NCBI GenBank assembly: GCA_024742765.1
Contig: JANSXT010000003.1
Span: forward strand, 124,001 to 188,000
Direction of reading: 5' to 3'
Source of the DNA: Phyllobacteriaceae bacterium
Lineage (GTDB): Bacteria > Pseudomonadota > Alphaproteobacteria > Rhizobiales > Rhizobiaceae
DNA: 64,000 nucleotides
The notes below the pieces were generated by a model, which made no database searches, was not told the origin of the DNA, and worked only from the letters and a program-made list of their open reading frames with translations. Numbering within the stretch: position 1 is the first letter of the stretch; each line of letters opens with the position of its first letter. The position numbers and the translations under genes are program-made. This document shows positions 9,172 to 16,918 of the stretch, in pieces.

Positions 9172-10113
9172 ATGCCCATGACAGTGAAAGCCGCAGAAAT
9201 GCCTCAGTTCGAAGCGGGGACCGCCACCGACCCGTCGGATCCGGAAAGCCGCGAACACCAGCCCGCGCGATCCGTCAGCGCCTTCTCTTTGGCCTTCTCG
9301 ATGCCGGTTGTCGTTTGGCAGGCGCTGTTCTTCCTGCTTCCGCTGGCGTTCCTGCTGGTTCTGACGCTCTGGACGGTCCAGAGCTTCCGCCTGATTCCCG
9401 ACCTAAGTGCAGCGAACTGGGCCCGCGTTTACGGAACAGGCTTCTTTTGGGATGCATACCTGCGCACCTTCGCCCTTGCGACATCGTCAGCGGTGCTGGT
9501 CAGCACGATTGCATTTCCGCTGACCTACTGCATCGCCTTTCATCTCTCCGCCAACGCTCAGCGGCTTGCGGTGCTACTTTTGGTTACGCCTTTCTTCACC
9601 AGCTACCTTGTGCGCGTTTACACTTGGCAGGCCTTTCTCGCCGATGAGGGCCTCATTAATTCCGCATTGGCCATCTTGGGGCTGGGGCCCCTCACCATGC
9701 TCAACAATGTCGGCGGCATCTTTATCGGCTACGCCACACTCTGCCTGCCGCTTGTTGTATTGCTGCAACTGATGAGCATGGCCAATGTTGACCGGTCACT
9801 GGTGGAGGCGGCCCACAACCTGTGTTGTTCGCCGCTTAGAACCGTCTTTGCCGTCGTTATTCCGGCCAGTCGCGTTGGGCTGGTTCTCGGCGCCCTGTTC
9901 TGCTTCATTTTGACGTTCGGCGACTTTGTCAGCCCCACTTATCTGGGCGGCGGCAATCCACCGACCCTCGGCATTCTTATCACGGACTTCACTAAAGCGG
10001 GGAACCAATGGCCCCGCGCCGCTGTGGTTGCCGTTACGATGGTGATCACCCTTTTGGTCATCGCCTTTGCCGCAGTGCGCTTTGCCTACAAAACACGGAG
10101 GAGCGCGCTGTGA
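9172..10113 (+). CDS. ABC importer permease, PotB-like
   Basis: This 313-residue inner-membrane permease has about six hydrophobic segments, the first at VVVWQALFFLLPLAFLLVL. The cytoplasmic EAA coupling loop is near residue 220 (LVEAAHNLCCSPLRTVFAVV), where the ATPase docks. It has a longer, charged N-terminus (~40 residues) than most PotB proteins. ATG 9172 or 9178 could start it. The stop overlaps the next permease start by 4 bp (GTGA), so the two are translationally coupled. Confidence 0.9.
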   Translation: MPMTVKAAEMPQFEAGTATDPSDPESREHQPARSVSAFSLAFSMPVVVWQALFFLLPLAFLLVLTLWTVQSFRLIPDLSAANWARVYGTGFFWDAYLRTFALATSSAVLVSTIAFPLTYCIAFHLSANAQRLAVLLLVTPFFTSYLVRVYTWQAFLADEGLINSALAILGLGPLTMLNNVGGIFIGYATLCLPLVVLLQLMSMANVDRSLVEAAHNLCCSPLRTVFAVVIPASRVGLVLGALFCFILTFGDFVSPTYLGGGNPPTLGILITDFTKAGNQWPRAAVVAVTMVITLLVIAFAAVRFAYKTRRSAL

Positions 10114-10928
10114 GCTTGGCATCAAGGGGCAAATGGCCGCGTTTGGCTCTAATGCTCTACGCCATCTTGGCGTATGGCTTCCTGTTCGCACCGATTGCAG
10201 CCAGCTTTGTCTTTTCGCTCAATGCCGATCGCTTTCCGACACTTCCGCTGAGCGGCTTCTCTTTCGCCTGGTACGAGGCGATCCTCTCCGACCGTGCCGT
10301 ATGGGACGCGTTGCTCAACTCACTCCGCGTAGCCTTCCTGACCGCGATCCTGTCGACAACCTTCGGTTTTGGCGCGGCCTACACCGACTATCGCTACAAT
10401 TTTTTCGGCAAGGGTGCTTATCTGGCGCTGGCGCTCCTGCCGCCCACCGTGCCGGTGCTTGTTCTCGGTCTTGCCATGTTGGCCTTTTTGTCGCGTATCT
10501 CACTGTCCGGTGAGCTCTACTCGGTGGTCATCGCGCATTCGGTTCTCGCGACACCCTTCGCTATGGCGATCATCCGCCTGAGGCTGTCGCAGATCGATCC
10601 TGCAATTGAAGGGGCCGCCTGGAACCTCGGCGCCTCGCCTTGGCGCGCTATGCGATACGTCATTTTGCCGTTTGCACGTCCGGCCATCATCTCGGCGCTA
10701 TTTCTGACAATGGCCGTCTCTTTCGACGAGTATGCCATGGCCTGGTTTGTGTCCGGCCTCAACGAAACCGTGCCTGTGCGCGTCCTGTCGATCCTGCAAG
10801 GCAGCGTCAGCCCCGAAATCAATGCCATCGGCAGCATCGTATTCACGATTTCCATCGCCTTGGTCGTGCTGGCTCAAGTCATCTACACGCGCAACCAAAA
10901 TTCGCAGAACAGGAGGATGAGCCATTGA
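10110..10928 (+). CDS. ABC importer permease, PotC-like
   Basis: From GTG 10110, which overlaps the previous stop, the protein has 272 residues with six predicted membrane segments. It has a PotC-type EAA loop, EGAAWNLGASPWRAMRYVIL, near residue 165. It pairs with the PotB-like protein to form the transmembrane channel. A run-up of the frame to 10008 lies inside the previous gene and is ignored. It ends ...MSH with TGA overlapping the TTG start of the ATPase. Confidence 0.9.
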   Translation: MSLASRGKWPRLALMLYAILAYGFLFAPIAASFVFSLNADRFPTLPLSGFSFAWYEAILSDRAVWDALLNSLRVAFLTAILSTTFGFGAAYTDYRYNFFGKGAYLALALLPPTVPVLVLGLAMLAFLSRISLSGELYSVVIAHSVLATPFAMAIIRLRLSQIDPAIEGAAWNLGASPWRAMRYVILPFARPAIISALFLTMAVSFDEYAMAWFVSGLNETVPVRVLSILQGSVSPEINAIGSIVFTISIALVVLAQVIYTRNQNSQNRRMSH

Positions 10929-12022
10929 GTTCGGTCTTACAAATCAAGAACGTGACCAAACGCTTCGGCGCCGCGACTGCCGTGGACAGTCTGTCGCTGG
11001 ATGTTGGCGCGGGAGAATTTCTCGCAATCATGGGATCAAGCGGTTCTGGGAAATCCACCCTGCTGCGCATGATTGCCGGCCTTGAGCAGCCAAGTGAGGG
11101 GGATATCCTCCTGAACGATGTGTCGACACGTGGCCTCGCGGCCCATGAGCGCGACACGCCGATGGTCTGGCAGAGCCTGGCGCTGTTTCCGTTTCTGAAC
11201 GTTCTGGAAAATGTGGAGTTCGGACTGAAGATGCGCGGCGTTGCTCCCGCCGAGCGTCGCAAGCGCGCGATGACGTGGTTGGAACGCCTGGAGATCGAAC
11301 GGTTCGCCAAACGTGCCATCACCGAGCTATCCGGCGGGCAACGCCAGCGCGTCGCGCTGGCCCGATCCTTGGTGACCGAGCCACCCGTTCTCTTGCTCGA
11401 CGAGCCCTTGAGCGCCCTCGACGCCCATCTGACCATGCGTATGCAGTCGGTCCTTTCCGGACTGCAGCGCGAACTCGGCATCACATTCGTCTATGTGACC
11501 CACAGTCATTCGGAAGCATTCTCCATGTCCGACCGTGTCGTGATCATGAGCGAGGGCCGAATCCAGCAAATCGGTACGCCGAGAGATCTCTATCTGCGCC
11601 CCGTCTCGCGCTTCGTGGCCGAATTCCTCGGTGCCAACAACATCTTCTCGGGTGAAGTGCGTGAGGACCATCAAGGCGAGAAAGTGCTGACGACCGAAGA
11701 CGGGCCGATAAGGCTCCCCGAAAGGGCGTATTCGCGCGCCTTGGGAGAACGGATCGAACTTGTCGTCTCATCCGACAGACTGGTTCTGACCGACGGCGAG
11801 GCACCCAACCGCCTTTCCGGTCGCCTGATCGGCGAAGAGTTCATCGGCGCAGGCGTCAACCTGTTCCTGGAGACCGGCTCGGGACGCGAAATCATCATCC
11901 AAGTACCACAGCGCGAATTGAATGACCTATCGTTGACGCCGGGACGGTCGCTCACCGTCGGCTGGCTGCCTGATGACGGTCACGTTATCGAATCCGATGA
12001 TCGGTTCCGTCATGTCTCGTGA
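10925..12022 (+). CDS. ABC importer ATPase, PotA-like
   Basis: This 365-residue ATPase has Walker A GSSGSGKSTLL (~40), Q-loop VWQSLALFPF, signature LSGGQRQRVALARSL (~137), Walker B VLLLDEPLSALD (~158) and H-loop VTHSH. A C-terminal TOBE-like regulatory domain follows from ~240. The start is TTG 10925, placed 9 bp after AGGAGG and overlapping the PotC stop (TTGA). It energises the PotBC-like pair. It overlaps the DUF1989 gene by 11 bp, tying that protein to the operon. Confidence 0.92.
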   Translation: MSSVLQIKNVTKRFGAATAVDSLSLDVGAGEFLAIMGSSGSGKSTLLRMIAGLEQPSEGDILLNDVSTRGLAAHERDTPMVWQSLALFPFLNVLENVEFGLKMRGVAPAERRKRAMTWLERLEIERFAKRAITELSGGQRQRVALARSLVTEPPVLLLDEPLSALDAHLTMRMQSVLSGLQRELGITFVYVTHSHSEAFSMSDRVVIMSEGRIQQIGTPRDLYLRPVSRFVAEFLGANNIFSGEVREDHQGEKVLTTEDGPIRLPERAYSRALGERIELVVSSDRLVLTDGEAPNRLSGRLIGEEFIGAGVNLFLETGSGREIIIQVPQRELNDLSLTPGRSLTVGWLPDDGHVIESDDRFRHVS

Positions 12023-12731
12023 TGGTCTGAACCCGAATGCCGTCCAGTACGACCCGAGTATTCCAGACGGACTAAATGCAACCTTGGACAGCCCGATCTC
12101 GATCGACGGGCGCCCGAGACCGGACACGATCTATGAGGTACCGACCCGATGCGGCCGCGCCGTTCGGCTGGACACGGGACAGGTCCTGAAGCTGATCAAT
12201 CCGTCGGGGCACCAAGTTTGCGATCTGTGGGCCTTTTGCGCCGACGATATGCGGGAACTCCTGTCGATGGAGCATGTGCGCACTGCACTGGGACGCACAA
12301 TGCCGAGGCCACGCGATGTGTTGGTCAGCAATCGGCGGCGACCGATGCTCGAACTCGTCGAAGACAGTTCACCGGGTGTGCACGACACGACAATCGCCGC
12401 CTGCGACGCAGCCCGCTACCGCCAACTCGGTGTTGACGGCTATCACGACAATTGTGTGGACAATCTGCGGATGGCGCTGATGGCGATCGGCGAGAAAGCT
12501 CCGGAAGTACCTTCTCCATTGAATGTCTGGATGAACATCCCTGTTTCGCCGGATGGGTCGTTTGAGTGGCTGCCGCCGGTCGCCCGGCCCGGCGATTGGG
12601 TCTCAATTCGTGCCTTGCAAGACTGCATTGTTGTCATGTCGGCCTGCCCTCAGGACATTACCCCTGTCAATGGCGCAAATGGCGTCCCGGAGCCTTTGGA
12701 ATTCACCGTTTGCGCAGGTCCGGCAAGATGA
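12012..12731 (+). CDS. DUF1989 urea carboxylase-associated family protein
   Basis: This 239-residue protein fits the DUF1989 family (urea carboxylase/aminomethyltransferase-associated UAAP proteins): IYEVPTRCGRAVRLDTGQVLKLIN, here split as IYEVPTRCGRAV and LDTGQVLKLIN, then GHQVCDLWAF, HVRTALGRTMPRPRDVL, YHDNCVDNLRMAL and PLNVWMNIPV. Members accompany urea, guanidine and carbamoyl-compound degradation and are thought to be metal-dependent, though roles vary. It overlaps the ATPase gene, so its product probably acts on the imported compound. Together with the amidase and PgdA-like enzyme this supports nitrogen release from an amide-rich small molecule. Confidence 0.85.
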   Translation: MSRDGLNPNAVQYDPSIPDGLNATLDSPISIDGRPRPDTIYEVPTRCGRAVRLDTGQVLKLINPSGHQVCDLWAFCADDMRELLSMEHVRTALGRTMPRPRDVLVSNRRRPMLELVEDSSPGVHDTTIAACDAARYRQLGVDGYHDNCVDNLRMALMAIGEKAPEVPSPLNVWMNIPVSPDGSFEWLPPVARPGDWVSIRALQDCIVVMSACPQDITPVNGANGVPEPLEFTVCAGPAR

Positions 12732-12831
12732 ATTGAGTTCACCGACGTGCTGAGAAGTCTGCTTTTGTGCGCCGGTGCTTCAATCCGTACCTCTAGTTCA
12801 TCAGAACGCCTTTTCCGATGGAGATCGAACG

Positions 12832-13509
12832 ATGACCACGGCGCAAACCCTCCTGCATATAGATGCCAGCGCGCAACTTGAAGCGCGTTCGCACACCCGA
12901 AAGCTGACCCGTTCCTTCATCGAACGATGGACTTGCCAGCGTCCCCAGGATTGCATTATCCGGCGCGATCTGGGCCGGTCGCCGATCCCGGCCATTGACG
13001 AGGATTGGATCGCCGCTGCCTTCACCGCACCGGAAGATCGCACGCCGGCGATGACCGAACGTCTAGCGCTGTCGGATGAGTTGGTCGACGAGGTCGCCGC
13101 CTCGGATATCATCGTGATGGGCGTTCCCATGTACAATTATGGAGTGCCCGCCGCACTCAAGGGCTGGATCGACCAGATTGCCCGCATCGGCCGGACTTTC
13201 TCTTTCGACTTAAAACGTGGAGATGTGCCGATCGAACCGATCTTGTCGGGAAAGACATTGGCGGTTCTTTCCGCCCGAGGAGAATTCGGGTTCGAGTTCG
13301 GTGGAATGCGGGCGCATATGAATACCCTTGATCCAGCGTTAGCCGCCTGTGCGCATTACTTCGGCGTTGCCCGCGAAGATATCCACACCATCGCTATTGA
13401 ATATCAGGAATTCAAGGATGAGCGCTATGAGAGTTCGGTGGCGCGGGCCGAAGCCGCAGTGCTGGACCTCGTTGACGACCTAGCAGCTTCATCGCGCAAC
13501 GTAATCTGA
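12832..13509 (+). CDS. azoR: FMN-dependent NADH-azoreductase
   Basis: From ATG 12832 this is 225 residues of flavodoxin-like fold with an N-terminal LLHIDASAQLEARSHTRKL phosphate-binding loop. The family motif PMYNYGVPAALKGWIDQIAR is near residue 100, followed by GRTFSFD. AzoR enzymes reduce quinones and azo dyes in the cytosol using NADH and FMN. It is ~100 bp downstream of the DUF1989 gene on the same strand and is probably expressed separately or by read-through. The ORF extension to 12775 has no support. Confidence 0.87.
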   Translation: MTTAQTLLHIDASAQLEARSHTRKLTRSFIERWTCQRPQDCIIRRDLGRSPIPAIDEDWIAAAFTAPEDRTPAMTERLALSDELVDEVAASDIIVMGVPMYNYGVPAALKGWIDQIARIGRTFSFDLKRGDVPIEPILSGKTLAVLSARGEFGFEFGGMRAHMNTLDPALAACAHYFGVAREDIHTIAIEYQEFKDERYESSVARAEAAVLDLVDDLAASSRNVI

Positions 13510-13864
13510 AGATTCGGTTTTGTATCGGTATGAAAAGATGCAGACCGACCCGCACCTTTGGCTAAACTCGGCAAATCTATCGCCGATGTAGGATCCGGAT
13601 TTCTACATCCATCGGTACCGCACGCATGTCAGGCATAGATATCCCCAGCTCAAAGACAAAAGGGATTGTAATCTTCGATGATAAAGTGCGGTGGAGATGT
13701 ATTTGAAACTAATGAAAATATGGCTTTAAAAGAAGAAGAGGATCCAATAAAAACAAATTGAATTTATCAATTTATTTAAAAAATTTTATCAAACCTCGGA
13801 GCTCATTCGGAATGAATGGAGTTAAGAAGCAAAAAACGAAATACGCTAATTGTTCATTTTTAAT
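13510..13864. other. AT-rich intergenic segment next to IS5 copy
   Basis: About 355 bp without a credible gene. From ~13675 the sequence becomes strikingly AT-rich (runs of A and T around 13740-13790, including a small dyad ATTGA-ATTTA-TCAAT), unlike the GC-rich surroundings. It directly abuts the IS5-family element and is probably horizontally acquired sequence or a preferred insertion site. Confidence 0.6.
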
Positions 13865-14731
13865 CTAGGGTCCAAACCCAATCAGTGTGTTGATGTGTAG
13901 TGTGTCGATGTGTAGCGGCAAATCAGGTTCACGGCTTTCAATCATGAGATTGGAGGCGTGCATGGCTCGCTTGTTTTGGCTTTCGCACACCCAGTGGTCG
14001 GTGATAGAGCCGCATTTGCCCAAGAACCAGCCCGGTGCCCGGCGTGTTGATGATCGCCGGGTGATCTCGGCATCATCCATGTCCTGAAGACCTGGTGCCG
14101 ATGGTGCGATTGTCCCATGGAGTACGGTCCGTCCACGACGGTCTACACCCACTTCAATCGCTGGTCGCGCCGGTGCTCCTGGGTAGACCTGCTTGAGGCC
14201 TTGGCGACTTCGGGTGCGGTGACCAAGAGCACCGCTATCGATAGCACTTACGTCAAGGCCAAACGCTCTGCTCACGGTGGTAAAGGGGGCGAAAGCGCAG
14301 GGTATCGGTCCATCACGCGGCGGACAGACCAGTAAGATCCATGCTCTGACTGACGTTGTTGATCGCCCCTTCGCCCTTCACCTAACTGCTGGCAATGTCT
14401 TGGACATGAAGGCCGCGCCGGTCTTGCTGGCGGGCCTCACGGGTGCCCGCTATGTCCTCGCTGACAAGGGCTATGATGCCAACGCGCTGCGCAAGATGAT
14501 CTGCAGCGTCTCTATCGTCCCCGTCATTCCCGGACGCCGCAACAGGAAGCGCGCTATTACCTATGATAAACAGCGATACCGCGACCGCCATCTGATCGAG
14601 AACGCTTTCCGCCGCCTCAAGGACTTCCGACGCATCGCCATGCGCTATGACAAGCTCGCCAGAAACTTCCTGTCCACTGTCGCACTCGCCGCCATCCTCG
14701 CATTCTGGCTAGGATTGAGTCCTAACCCTAG
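13865..14731 (+). mobile_element. IS5-family (IS427-group) insertion sequence, broken
   Basis: The ~867-bp unit is bounded by CTAG on both sides. Imperfect inverted ends AGGGTCCAAACCCAATC (left) and AGGGTTAGGACTCAATC (right, reverse complement) agree at 12 of 17 positions. It carries one IS5-family transposase gene. CTAG may be a shared target duplication or part of the ends. Size and ends fit the IS427 group. Confidence 0.75.
13962..14720 (+). pseudogene. IS5-family DDE transposase, frame-shifted
   Basis: The protein starts MARLFWLSHTQWSVIEPHLP at ATG 13962. It changes frame near 14085 (continuing MEYGPSTTVYTHFNRWSR) and again near 14290. The parts show the DDE residues: STAIDSTYVKAKRSAHGG (first Asp), LADKGYDANALR (second Asp) and RHLIENAFRRLKDFRR (Glu). 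One shift may be the programmed orfA/orfB shift of this group, but two shifts plus loss of the expected stop at the end suggest inactivation. The frame reads on through the right end of the element. Confidence 0.75.
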
Positions 14732-14872
14732 GGCCGGGCAAAAAACGCGACGAGATGAGTGTGACGCTCTATGGCGAACTTGGCACGCTGCTCGCTTTTG
14801 CTGCGCAGAAAAACAAGAAGGGCGCTGCGAAATCAGACCAATTGGGTATCGCGTCGGGCTTAAAGCGCAAAA

Positions 14873-14899
14873 ACCACACTCCGGATGAGGGAGTGTGGT
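14873..14899 (-). terminator. Rho-independent terminator downstream of tRNA fragment
   Basis: ACCACACTCC and GGAGTGTGGT form a perfect 10-bp stem with a 7-nt loop. On the minus strand the stem is followed by TTTTTGCGC. It starts 6 bp past the CCA of the tRNA-fMet fragment, so it is that tRNA gene's native terminator. Confidence 0.75.
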
Positions 14900-14905
14900 G
14901 TTCGG

Positions 14906-14955
14906 TGGTTGCGGGGGCAGGATTTGAACCTGCGGCCTTAGTGCATGAGCCGAAC
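14906..14955 (-). tRNA. tRNA-fMet 3' fragment (T arm and acceptor end only)
   Basis: Read on the minus strand, AAGGCCGCAGGTTCAAATCC followed by TGCCCCCGCAACCA is the variable loop, T arm, 3' acceptor strand and CCA of an alphaproteobacterial initiator tRNA. The acceptor 3' strand CCCCGCA would give the C1-A72 mismatch typical of fMet. Further 5' only GGCTCAT resembles the anticodon arm; the D arm and 5' acceptor strand (CGCGGGG) are absent. It is therefore a truncated copy, most simply an attachment-site or recombination scar, not a working tRNA. Confidence 0.65.
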
Positions 14956-15209
14956 CGCCGGTGACTTGTGTCGGTCGGATGCACTGGAGCATCGAATGCG
15001 AACACGGGGCCCATCTGGGCCGGGGTGACAGGCGGCAACGGCCCTCCGCTACCACCGTACCCCCCGACGCGGCGATGCGCGCTTTTAGCCGGAAGCGCGG
15101 TTTGCGTTTTTTTGATACCGGGCTTGACGACACCGGCTTTGCCCCAGTGTCCCGACAGCAGCTTGTGGGGCGCCCGCGGCCTGTGGAAGTTTTGCCCTTG
15201 GCTTCCGGA

Positions 15210-15638
15210 CACCAAATCGGTCAGGAAGAGATTGCCAAGCAATCCACGGATACCGACCTGGATTGCATCGGCCGTTCCATCGCGAACGGCTCTGATCTCG
15301 ATCCCGAGAAAGCTCAGCCTCTTCCAGATGTGGGCCAGATGGTGCTGATCGCGCGACAGCCGGTCCAGCGCCTCGACGATCAAGGCGGAGTATTGGCCAT
15401 CTCCGAATGCGTCAACGGCTTCTACAATCCGCGCCGCAGGCACTCAGCCCTGGGTTGGAAAAGCCCCTTGGCCTTCGAACGAAAGGCCGCGTAAATGAGC
15501 AATCGGAGCGGCATCAATCCGTGACAGGTCCAGCCCCTCTCGCTCCGCAAAGGTCCGGCAAAGCGCATGCTGGTCCTCGACAGACCGATCGTTCTGGAAA
15601 TCCGTCGAAATCCGGGCATAGGTCGCAGCGCGTTGCAT
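15210..15638 (-). pseudogene. Large serine recombinase, N-terminal domain, interrupted
   Basis: Minus-strand frame from 15638 gives MQRAATYARISTDFQNDRSV, EDQHALCRTFAEREGLDLS, the N-terminus of a resolvase/invertase catalytic domain with the nucleophile Ser in ARIST. The homology breaks at ~15525 and resumes at ~15404 with ALIVEALDRLSRDQ, KRLSFLGIEIRAVRDG and GLLGNLFLTDL, ending at ~15213. The intervening ~100 bp encode an IS3 tail on the plus strand. The recombinase and zinc-ribbon domains (normally several hundred residues more) are missing. It is a dead integrase of phage or integrative-element type. Confidence 0.72.
15406..15500 (+). mobile_element. IS3-family orfB C-terminal remnant
   Basis: The plus strand reads NGFYNPRRRHSALGWKSPLA then FERKAA and stop (15492-15494), the conserved end of IS3-family orfB transposases. 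Only the last ~30 codons remain. It sits inside the serine recombinase gene in opposite orientation and evidently interrupted it before deletion removed the rest. Confidence 0.75.
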
Positions 15639-16085
15639 CGATCAGCGCTCCTTGGCTTGACGATGCTGCTGCCCTGCCGCGTGAGACGGTCCGGCCGCCG
15701 TAATGCCCAATGATCGCACAAGACCCATCAAGAATGTCTGCCGTTGGTCGCCTCCCGATGGTTCCTTTGAGGACTGAACATCGTCTCGAACAAGGGGCAC
15801 ACGCTTTGGCATGCCCATGACCTCAATCCAGCGCATGTCAAAGATCAAAAGAATGCCAGGCCGCTGATGAGCAACGCCGAGCCCATTGAGCAGCGCCCGG
15901 AAAAGGCTCGAAAGGGCCGGCCATCTGTTCACTTTTTGTAGCAAGCTCGTCGGCTGTGTTCCTGCAGCGGCTTGCGGCGGCATTTCGGACATATCCGTGC
16001 TGGCAAATGCGGACGCCCGGACTTGCCACTCCATCGGGCTCATCGCAAACTCCGATAATCTCCGTTCGACTACACCGAGCTTGCC
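15639..16085. other. Unassigned mobile-region sequence
   Basis: About 450 bp between the recombinase remnant and the DUF1993 gene. A 133-codon minus-strand frame (15642-16043) exists, but I recognise no family in it. Its composition and the overlapping frames in other phases do not single it out as a gene. Nothing further is supported. Confidence 0.4.
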
Positions 16086-16568
16086 ATGAGTGCCACGATT
16101 GCGGATGCGGTGCCTGATACCGTCAAATACTACCTCGACCGCATGGAGCGCATTCTGAGGATGGTTGCGGCGGAACAGGATTCAGATCGGCTCTTGGTTA
16201 TCCAGCTGGCGCCAGACAGCTTCGATACCGGTTTCCACTTTGCGATTGCGATTCAGTTTGCGGCGCGAGTTCTTTGTCCGCCGGCCGGGCTGCAGGTGCC
16301 CGAAATACCCGATGAACTCACATGCGAGAGCCTCTTGAACTTCAAAGACGAGATTGGTCATCTTGTCGGGCCTATCACGGCAGGCGATCTCAACAATCGC
16401 GTCTCGCACAAAGCCGGCCAAGCTCGCTTGGATCAGGAGCCTGGGGAGTATGTCGTTCGCTTCGCACTACCGAACATGATCTTCCATTTTGCAATGGGCT
16501 ATGCCGGCTTGCGTCATGGTGGAATGGAGGTTGGAAAGGCGGATTTTGATGGCCTGCACAGATACTGA
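16086..16568 (+). CDS. DUF1993 family protein
   Basis: This 160-residue protein has the features of DUF1993, a DinB-like four-helix family of unknown function: an N-terminal YYLDRMERILRMV helix, a central PEIPDELTCESLL segment, and the C-terminal signature FALPNMIFHFAMGYAGLRHG with GKADFDGL. Family members are usually ~165-175 residues, so it is about full length. The start at ATG 16086 has a poor ribosome site. It stands alone among mobile-element debris and could be either cargo or a host gene. DUF1993 genes often accompany stress or redox genes, but no role is established. Confidence 0.78.
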   Translation: MSATIADAVPDTVKYYLDRMERILRMVAAEQDSDRLLVIQLAPDSFDTGFHFAIAIQFAARVLCPPAGLQVPEIPDELTCESLLNFKDEIGHLVGPITAGDLNNRVSHKAGQARLDQEPGEYVVRFALPNMIFHFAMGYAGLRHGGMEVGKADFDGLHRY

Positions 16569-16918
16569 GGCAGGTCGCTGGGTGCCCGCCGACCAAAATT
16601 CGCCAGGCAACAAATCGGAGGTCAGCTGCTACTGGCCGCTCTGCGGACGGAGCGACTATGGTTTAGGTCGTGCTCAATGCCCGCATCGTGAGGCTTACAC
16701 CAAAAAACGACCGTTACTAGACCTTGCAAAAACATCGGGTTTTGGAGCGCATAGTCGATAGAAGCACGTGGGTTGGTGAGGCTAGCAAGACCCCTGTATG
16801 CTTGCTGCTGACGCGCCGAACTCCGCGCTTGATTTCGATCCCATTTGTTCTCTCCTTTGCAACACAATAACTAGTTGGGAAGCGGGACTGAAGAGCGATA
16901 GAACTTTGGATCGGATTA
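16569..16918. other. Intergenic, no recognisable gene
   Basis: About 350 bp with only short frames. None shows a family signature and no terminator-like hairpin with a U tract was found. It may contain further IS-end debris, but no end could be identified with confidence. Confidence 0.4.

Noticed and set aside
14906-14995. A complete tRNA gene
   Set aside because: The 5' acceptor strand and D arm are missing upstream of the T arm, so only a 3' fragment is supported.
14645-15443. A possible protein frame through the tRNA fragment (LRPQVQILPPQPPN-like)
   Set aside because: This kind of peptide is a known artefact of translating tRNA 3' ends; only the recombinase part of the region has real homology.
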